From Andalucia godoyi (taxonomy: Eukaryota; Discoba; Jakobea; Jakobida; Andaluciidae), in contig VRVR01000025.1 of assembly GCA_009859145.1 (NCBI GenBank), positions 261,491-325,490 of the forward strand: a DNA stretch of 64,000 bases. The letters are read 5' to 3'. Every line of letters begins with the position of its first letter. The first letter of the stretch is position 1. Both the position numbers and the translations under genes were made by a program. Below the pieces are notes generated by a model that ran no database searches, was not told where the DNA came from, and saw nothing but the letters and a program-made list of their open reading frames with translations. Below are positions 58,601 through 64,000 of the stretch, piece after piece.

Positions 58601-61600
58601 CGACTTTACATGCTGTGGCATTGCAAAGTGTTTACAGGAGGACAGGTCATGTTGTATCCGCAATGGATCGATTGGATGAGGTCAGTTCACATACTTCTGT
58701 CTCGCAAATGCAACTTACGATTCTTCCAGGTCCGCAGGGTATCGTTCACGACTTGTCGCCTCAACTGCATGTCCCATCTTTATCTTTGATTGATGACCCA
58801 TTCCATTCGTCCACTCACGAGATTCCACAGCAGGATGCCCGTTTATCACAGTGTTTGGTTGGCGACGAAGTCGACTCACTCCCTTCTGCACGTCAAGTGT
58901 TAGACGACATCCGATACGGTCTTGGCGTTGGTCTGGCTCGAGATTCCAACTCACCGTTGTCTAACTTGCAATCTATGATGACTCGCGCTTTGGACAGATT
59001 GTCTGCAGGTTTGTATTCAAAACAAGTGCACTTTGTTCTCGAACTGATCCAAAATGCGGACGATAATCAGTATGAGCCACTCGTTGCACCCCGAATCTGT
59101 TTCCATCTATGTGCCAGTGAGCTCCTCGTAGAATGCAATGAAATTGGTTTTTCGAAGGAAAATGTGAAGGCCATCTGCAATGTTGGAGAGAGCAGCAAGC
59201 TAAGGCAACGCGATAAGTTTGATTCTTCCAGTGACCGAAAGATTCGCCGTATTGGGTTTATCGGTCAGAAAGGGATTGGCTTCAAATCTGTTTTCAAAGT
59301 GACTTCAACACCCATCATCCACTCACGGAACTTTCATTTCATGTTTGACTCCAAGGATCGGTCAATGGGATACATTGTTCCAATTCCAGTTGATCCTCCT
59401 ACAGACTGGCAATCTGAGATTGGATTGACGAGAATGTGTCTTCCGTTTTCTGCAGAAACAGACTTCACTCAGATCAGGACGGGTCTTGACGAGATGGATG
59501 CTCCTTTGCTACTGTTCCTTGCGAACCTTACAGAAATTTCTATTCGTATTGACAATCGAAATGGACATTCTTATTATCGACAGATGCGAATTGATCGTTC
59601 CCGCTTGGATGATTCCGACATTATGGCAGTGTCTCAAAAGAAAACGACAGTGGATTTGAATTCACGGAACTGCGTTGCCTCCGACTTGACTGAGACAATC
59701 TGGTTAGTGAAATCTATTGTTTCTACTTGTCCGGTGCGCAGATCGCTGGATGATGATGGGTGTGACCGAGTCAGCAGCGATACTGAAATCTCGATTGCTT
59801 TCCCCATTATGGGATCTTGCACAATGGCTTCCAAATCGCACATTTCAACAAGTTCTGAAGATCAGAGCAATCGTCGACAGTATCCTGTGTTTGCTTTTCT
59901 GCCACTTCGACATTATGGTTTCCGTTTTATTGTGCAGGCCGATTGGGTGATTCCAAGTTCTCGGGAAGCTTTGGATTCTTCGTCTCCGTGGAATTGCTGG
60001 ATTCGAACCCAATTGCCGGCACTGGTTGCCAGATCAGTGGCCAATCGCGTGTCGCATGTTTTTGAGTCGTTTCGTTCAATTTCCGATTGTTCTCCGTGTT
60101 TTGACGATCTTGTTGAAGAAGCAATATCAGATGAACGAAGCCACCCTAACAGTAAGAAATCGGGAGGTAGCAGAGGCATTGATCATCCCTCCTCCCAATT
60201 CGACAAAGAGGTTCAACACTGGTCAACAATGGAATCGATTGTCGATATGCGCAAGCAAGATTCCTATCATTCTATGTGCGAGATCCTTTGTTTACTTCCT
60301 CTCCAAGGAGAACTTATCGAGTTCTTCCAGGGAATGGAACTCCAGGTCTTCGCAGAATGTGCAGGATTCAGAATCATTCCCTGCATCCAAGAAGATGGCC
60401 AAATTTCATTGGAACTGCCTTCTAAATGCCTTCTTCTTCCTCAAGATGACAATGTGAGCAGTTTTTTGAAGAAATGCTTACCGACTCTGCACCAACACGG
60501 GCTTTATCTTGTCGACTCAGATTTCATGTTGCCCGAAAACTACGCGAGAGCTCTGGGTGTTCACTCACTGGACGTGGCTACGTTCTCAATGCTGCTCACA
60601 GATGCCTGTCAAGATTGTGCAAGCGTCAAGAATTTCAATATTCCTCACGTTATTGATATCATTGCCGCGATGAGTCAGACGAAGACGTCTCATGATGTTT
60701 TTCGTGATAAATTGAGCAAGATTAGATTCCTACCTCTTGCTTCTGGTAGATTTTCTAGTTTTAGTGAGATCAGGGATTGCTTCTTGTGGGATGAAAGGGT
60801 GATACAACGGATTGCAAATAGCGAACATCAGCAAACGCTTTTGACTATTCTTCCAATTCTTGACTCTGAATTTTCTACTCATTGCTTGGCAAATAAGCAA
60901 GTCTCTGAATTTCTGATGAAATTGTTTAGTGTCGGAACTATTGGTGACCATTCGAGTTTCGTGTGGGTCCAATCGCATCTTTTGCTGAATCCAACTTGGG
61001 CGTGTGACGCTATTCCGACGACAGTGCTCGAATCGTTGTACAGACTTGTGGACTATCATATTCACGACGCGAATCTTTGCCGTCGCTGTTCGAGAGATGG
61101 TGGTCGACTGTTCATCAAGAATCTGATCAGCACTGGCTGTTGGTTGCCGTGCGAGACAACTGTTGGAGAAGGAAACGAAGTCGACGGAGTCTATCATGTA
61201 ACGCGTGAAAATGTATGGTGGATTTCCGCGCCGCATCAAGTGTCTGCTCGAGGATGCAAGGTTATCCGTCGCAGAAAGTGTGAATTCGCTATTCCATTGG
61301 GATTTTCTTGGACAGTTGTCTCTCCTGAAGTGCAAACTCTTGGATTCTCGGTCGAGTTACCGATCGTGGAAATGTTTGTCGTGCAGGAGAGACAAACACC
61401 ACTTGTAGTTTACATGCAGTCCTTGAAAGACTGTTTCCCTGCAACGATGCGCTCAAATCACATCATTGAACTCCTTCAACAATCAGAACGGCTGCTTAAG
61501 GATCATCCAAATTCTGTCGTGAACGATGTCTTTTCTCCAGAGTTCCTTCATGTTGTTTCGTTTGCTTGTACATCGATAGAAAACGGACAATCCCTTATGC

Positions 61601-64000
61601 AGCGGTTGTTAACCGACGAGGCGTCTTGGCCACAAGATCTCCTACTCTTTCGTTCTTGTTCAATCGATGCGAATATCACCAGAAACGTGCAACTTTCTGG
61701 TCCGTCCTCTCTTGGGTTATGGCTGATGCAGCGAATGTGTTTTGCAGGATCCGATTCTGAGAATCGTCGTTCCCTACGGGATATCATTTGCATCCGTTCT
61801 CGTCGACGCGCAAACTTTTCTCCATTAACACTGCGTTTTTTGCCAACGTTGCCCTTCGATGTTCCTGAGAAATGTGAGACATTGTTGTCAACTATGGGCA
61901 TACGTGCGGAGATTTGCGTTAACGATGTCAAATTATTGTTAGTCACATTTGCTGACGTATCTGCAAGTTTGAACACTCGTCAAATTTCCAACCTCTTCGC
62001 ATTTTACAAGGATATCAGCCGAGCATTGTCGGCGTGTTCTCCGAGCAACGCGGACGAGTTGTTGGAAAGAAATCAAATTTCTCGGTCGTTCATTTATGTA
62101 CCTCGTACATCCTATTCGAATGTAGAGGTTGACAAGGATATCAATCCTTTAATTATGGGTTCGTTTTTGCCTCGGGATGTTCTGTGTATTTCGGACCCTT
62201 CTGGAATTCTTGACATGTCGATCTGCACGGACTATCGAGAGTCTCCAATCTCCTTGGCGCTAGAAACTATATGCCAGAGGATTATTAACGCATGTCAATT
62301 TCGCTGCCTGGCATCTGTTTACTCATCGACCAGCGAATTCTTTCCGTGGATGCAAAAGACGGACTTCCTCGACCTTAATCGAGTGTTTCTTGTATTCGGC
62401 GTACAGCTGGAAGCGCCAGTTGCAACATATCGCAGTATGCTAGCGACGCTTTCCACGATGGAATACTCGGAAGAATTACGTCTTGTTTATGACAGATTGT
62501 TGAAGTGTTTATTTGGCAAGAAGCCATTTTTGGATTTTGCTTCGACTACACCGCCCGTCCGCCAACTGAATGAAGAAGATCATGGCGATCATTTGCCTTG
62601 TTTGGAACCTCTGAAACTTTTATCTGCTGATAAGGTTTGGCGTCCTGCGTCGGACATGAAGTTTTTTTGGATGCAGGAAGGCGAACCCTTGGCGCCATTC
62701 AGTCAGGCACCGCTGCCTCCATACCTCAAAGAAATTGTCGCTCTATTTCCAGCGGACCTTGATAGATCTGTTGCAGATAGCGCGAGCGTGGTATTACAAC
62801 TTTCCGACATTGATTCACGGATGTTTGTGTCACTTGTCTCTCAGAGAGTCCGCGCCGAGTATGAGCTTCTATTACCAGAATCACCGTCCTTGAACGAGAT
62901 TGCAGTCTCTTTGTCTCAGAACCTCCATGGCATGGGAAACTTGCGCGAAAGCTCATTATCTCAATTCCGGAACGTCATCCATCACGCCCGTGTTGTTACG
63001 ACCCTTTCACTTGGCACATCGATCCGCGCTTATCCACTTGATGGGTTCTCCCAGGGCTCAAACAACATATATGGAGACGGATCTTACATGGTGACTACTC
63101 TTGCTTCGATTCCGTATGGATTCACTGTGGACGAGAATGGACTGATTACTGTTTTTCTGTTGCTCCCTGATCCACCGGTTGTAAAGACCGACGATGCAGG
63201 AGCACCAATGCAACATCATGATCGAAAGCTGCAGATTCGTCTTGTGGAAAAGTTGATATGGCGTATCTTGTCAAACCCTGTCCACCGATTAGGCTTTCTG
63301 CAACGGTTCGTGCGAGTCGTGCTCGGTCTGCGTCGCACACGTGACAAGCACGTCGACGATCACCGAAATCTACTCCAGAGCGTTCTTCTTACTGCCGAAA
63401 GGGTGAGCGAGATTTGTGATGCTCTGAATATTGGCCTTGCTTCGTCGTATGACGAGTTTCTCCAGCAGGCCGATACTGATTTGCGCACTCAGCTGGAGTC
63501 TGCGATGCAGGAGGACGATGTCAGGAAACAAGAGGTTGTCACTGGTCACCAACAGTGTTCATTGACCGTCAATGACCAAGTCGTGCTTTCCGCACTCTCC
63601 GAGAGCGCTTCGAGTGCCTTCAAACAAAGACAATCAGTTTCGTCTCGAAATCCAGAAAACATGAGCACCACCTCTACGTTGCAATCCCCATCACCGTCGA
63701 CAGCCACGGCCCCTGTACGTTCTGAAATTCGCAAGGATTCTACGTTGCAGAGTGGCCTGTCCGATGTCCATATACCGTTTGTTCGCAGGAACTCTGACCA
63801 TGACAAACCAACAATGTTGTCAACTCAGGGAGGTCCTAACGCAGACCCGAGTGGACAGTTCACTAAAATGGAAAGAACAAATTTGAATGCAGGAGATCTA
63901 CACTCTCCTGTGAAGATGGATGTTATTTTGATTGACGGCTTTGATGCAGAAGGTGTCTTTGTGGATGATTTTGATGCATCAACGCAGAGTTTCAAGGAAC
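55669..64000 (+). CDS. NOV: Giant NO VEIN/sacsin-like GHKL ATPase (3' end outside window)
   Basis: One frame is open from ATG 55669 (just after an in-frame TAA at 55648) to the last base of the window: 2777 codons without a stop. A polySer/Arg N-terminus and a ~1,100-residue helical region with no recognised domain come first. Then a sacsin/NOV-type HSP90-like ATPase: ELIQNADDN (N-box, ~1125-1133), LLVECNEIGFSKENVKAICN with VGESSK, GFIGQKGIGFKSVF (G2 box, ~1197-1209) and the strand FHFMFDSK. Downstream are NOV-like ATPase-coupling segments (FAFLPLRHYGFRFIVQADW, PSSREAL, FLPLASGRF). Arabidopsis NO VEIN has a similar length and ATPase position and a C-terminal DUF3883 domain, which here would lie beyond the edge. 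Cellular role unknown; family proteins are nuclear or chaperone-like. Confidence 0.85.
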   Translation, partial: MDKPRRMDNTSSSSSSSSAIPSNPSSSGDVRARRERPIFPSRDSAVRDSDLHRPNSSSSVRVPLDTAVNNAPAFIPTSGSGTEDDMIKACRAVVSRGAFVTIQDLRSELAKLGWKIGSKNLHRPMFEKLLCLEKWLQKIDESIPCIFLGSHFLTLYDMEIAIRSLPEFKSGKINPFDLFGSLVHHPQIKAMISKGDVILDPIWQREGWYPPVHGYETIENILSKFFEACRRKRSETRDLNAKLDDAEIVSVCTDGLDEFAASHLPSYPGMKERLSRSGEPFFSHKHVGGITRYRRWPIVTIGIMRTGRDIWKKDLLEIQSLLSSRRQEYQSLTSAAQDMLRNLSRTVQLGESPVEMMGITRKFVSNLLAKHLKTVTESSHRPKKHNSDTRHAINRILESETFATCISSVLMPLILVAGKNWLSATASAGKDSTDAISEFCVLAVVLPEDLFPKLDSLFKRFRVRIDKLRNLDESRQESGNRTLCLRMILFEFLEALQEAYIKLSNGSRFPSIWAFLQEGIGRDVFIENVFEIFRSCLSLQDNLRTKTADAPFTDGSPFIEDDDRAGLGSVVQDEILVDTLRYQFSVLTNNPPDFNLFPSSGTSLHRLFSILADIEVDVSSRFSKTASSFSQLCNLSFVKFLVDHFAELSPDLDSFASEVVHVPLSSVFQRTDCLSIGEQRQSYILVRFLASIGRDKAFVTAHKDAIKRRLFGERCYLDDAAQRTLFAAVNNIFSNSSLCGANESFSQDSIFIVDAPILLECALESSSNSNCICEIADDARFASQVIKVAGDLQRFSDLICELASVPSCADLSLVMDWDRLFQPRFGSLMDALLEVALAVAQDACLGSAVQRRLLSSHMFLHFSDSSFVKIPKNRTMEQFQSCVEHSLFKEAIECAIALTFSLAKSGSTFEIARALVTSTASEFLSKIDVVNASRFVADLILICPSQLIMSVGYEIFCCALFSAHPHGADELADLASRSTLHAVALQSVYRRTGHVVSAMDRLDEVSSHTSVSQMQLTILPGPQGIVHDLSPQLHVPSLSLIDDPFHSSTHEIPQQDARLSQCLVGDEVDSLPSARQVLDDIRYGLGVGLARDSNSPLSNLQSMMTRALDRLSAGLYSKQVHFVLELIQNADDNQYEPLVAPRICFHLCASELLVECNEIGFSKENVKAICNVGESSKLRQRDKFDSSSDRKIRRIGFIGQKGIGFKSVFKVTSTPIIHSRNFHFMFDSKDRSMGYIVPIPVDPPTDWQSEIGLTRMCLPFSAETDFTQIRTGLDEMDAPLLLFLANLTEISIRIDNRNGHSYYRQMRIDRSRLDDSDIMAVSQKKTTVDLNSRNCVASDLTETIWLVKSIVSTCPVRRSLDDDGCDRVSSDTEISIAFPIMGSCTMASKSHISTSSEDQSNRRQYPVFAFLPLRHYGFRFIVQADWVIPSSREALDSSSPWNCWIRTQLPALVARSVANRVSHVFESFRSISDCSPCFDDLVEEAISDERSHPNSKKSGGSRGIDHPSSQFDKEVQHWSTMESIVDMRKQDSYHSMCEILCLLPLQGELIEFFQGMELQVFAECAGFRIIPCIQEDGQISLELPSKCLLLPQDDNVSSFLKKCLPTLHQHGLYLVDSDFMLPENYARALGVHSLDVATFSMLLTDACQDCASVKNFNIPHVIDIIAAMSQTKTSHDVFRDKLSKIRFLPLASGRFSSFSEIRDCFLWDERVIQRIANSEHQQTLLTILPILDSEFSTHCLANKQVSEFLMKLFSVGTIGDHSSFVWVQSHLLLNPTWACDAIPTTVLESLYRLVDYHIHDANLCRRCSRDGGRLFIKNLISTGCWLPCETTVGEGNEVDGVYHVTRENVWWISAPHQVSARGCKVIRRRKCEFAIPLGFSWTVVSPEVQTLGFSVELPIVEMFVVQERQTPLVVYMQSLKDCFPATMRSNHIIELLQQSERLLKDHPNSVVNDVFSPEFLHVVSFACTSIENGQSLMQRLLTDEASWPQDLLLFRSCSIDANITRNVQLSGPSSLGLWLMQRMCFAGSDSENRRSLRDIICIRSRRRANFSPLTLRFLPTLPFDVPEKCETLLSTMGIRAEICVNDVKLLLVTFADVSASLNTRQISNLFAFYKDISRALSACSPSNADELLERNQISRSFIYVPRTSYSNVEVDKDINPLIMGSFLPRDVLCISDPSGILDMSICTDYRESPISLALETICQRIINACQFRCLASVYSSTSEFFPWMQKTDFLDLNRVFLVFGVQLEAPVATYRSMLATLSTMEYSEELRLVYDRLLKCLFGKKPFLDFASTTPPVRQLNEEDHGDHLPCLEPLKLLSADKVWRPASDMKFFWMQEGEPLAPFSQAPLPPYLKEIVALFPADLDRSVADSASVVLQLSDIDSRMFVSLVSQRVRAEYELLLPESPSLNEIAVSLSQNLHGMGNLRESSLSQFRNVIHHARVVTTLSLGTSIRAYPLDGFSQGSNNIYGDGSYMVTTLASIPYGFTVDENGLITVFLLLPDPPVVKTDDAGAPMQHHDRKLQIRLVEKLIWRILSNPVHRLGFLQRFVRVVLGLRRTRDKHVDDHRNLLQSVLLTAERVSEICDALNIGLASSYDEFLQQADTDLRTQLESAMQEDDVRKQEVVTGHQQCSLTVNDQVVLSALSESASSAFKQRQSVSSRNPENMSTTSTLQSPSPSTATAPVRSEIRKDSTLQSGLSDVHIPFVRRNSDHDKPTMLSTQGGPNADPSGQFTKMERTNLNAGDLHSPVKMDVILIDGFDAEGVFVDDFDASTQSFKE

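Noticed and set aside
1-64000. CRISPR arrays, rRNA operons or bacterial operon features
   Set aside because: No regularly spaced direct repeats, no rRNA signatures; gene content and the intron are eukaryotic.

Overview
The window is nuclear DNA from a eukaryotic microbe. It encodes GPI-anchor synthesis (PIGN), ribosome assembly (RIO2 kinase, a CGR1/CCDC86-type factor), mitochondrial methylmalonyl-CoA epimerase, myo-inositol oxygenase and two ABCG half-transporters, mostly on single exons. At least one small gene (25253-25668) has a spliceosomal intron (GTATGT donor, pyrimidine-rich tract, TATAG acceptor), so the genome is intron-poor but not intron-free. 5' leaders are often pyrimidine- or AT-rich and low-complexity, and open frames tend to run too far upstream into them. 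The mixture (an AIR9-like LRR protein known from land plants and some protists, an ADCY10-like cyclase-ATPase protein, a NO VEIN-like GHKL protein) suggests a free-living protist. I cannot place it in a lineage.

Positions 1-42.4 kb form a compact gene-rich block, with neighbours often convergent or divergent. In order: a truncated PAS-like protein, PIGN, a decayed pogo-like transposon, MIOX, a putative regulator (paralogue A), a pseudo-cyclase of the soluble adenylyl cyclase type, paralogue B, an AIR9-like protein, a two-exon mitochondrial microprotein, RIO2, MCEE, an acylated unknown protein, an Amt/Rh-like transporter with a large glycosylated ectodomain, a CGR1-like factor, a small membrane protein, a divergent ABCG pair, two small unknown proteins and a type I membrane protein.

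Positions 42.4-64 kb are different: mobile elements and large fast-evolving genes. This part holds a CACTA/KDZ-like element with an accessory zinc-finger ORF, a decayed RPS26 fragment, a frameshifted hAT element joined to a pogo-like fragment, a Crinkler/RHS-like P-loop NTPase-nuclease, a nearly intact IS630/Tc1-like element with 42-bp identical inverted repeats and one in-frame stop, and a giant NO VEIN/sacsin-like gene. That last frame is open for more than 2,770 codons and runs off the right edge.

The most interesting signals are: (i) a divergent ABCG pair in which one partner lost its Q-loop Gln and Walker B Glu and the other kept both; (ii) an acylated soluble-adenylyl-cyclase homologue whose two cyclase domains and P-loop all look inactive; (iii) two paralogues sharing an unrecognised putative beta-sandwich domain; (iv) a dispersed roughly 115-nt noncoding element with a G-rich hairpin; (v) the NTPase-nuclease and giant GHKL gene lying side by side in the transposon-rich compartment.
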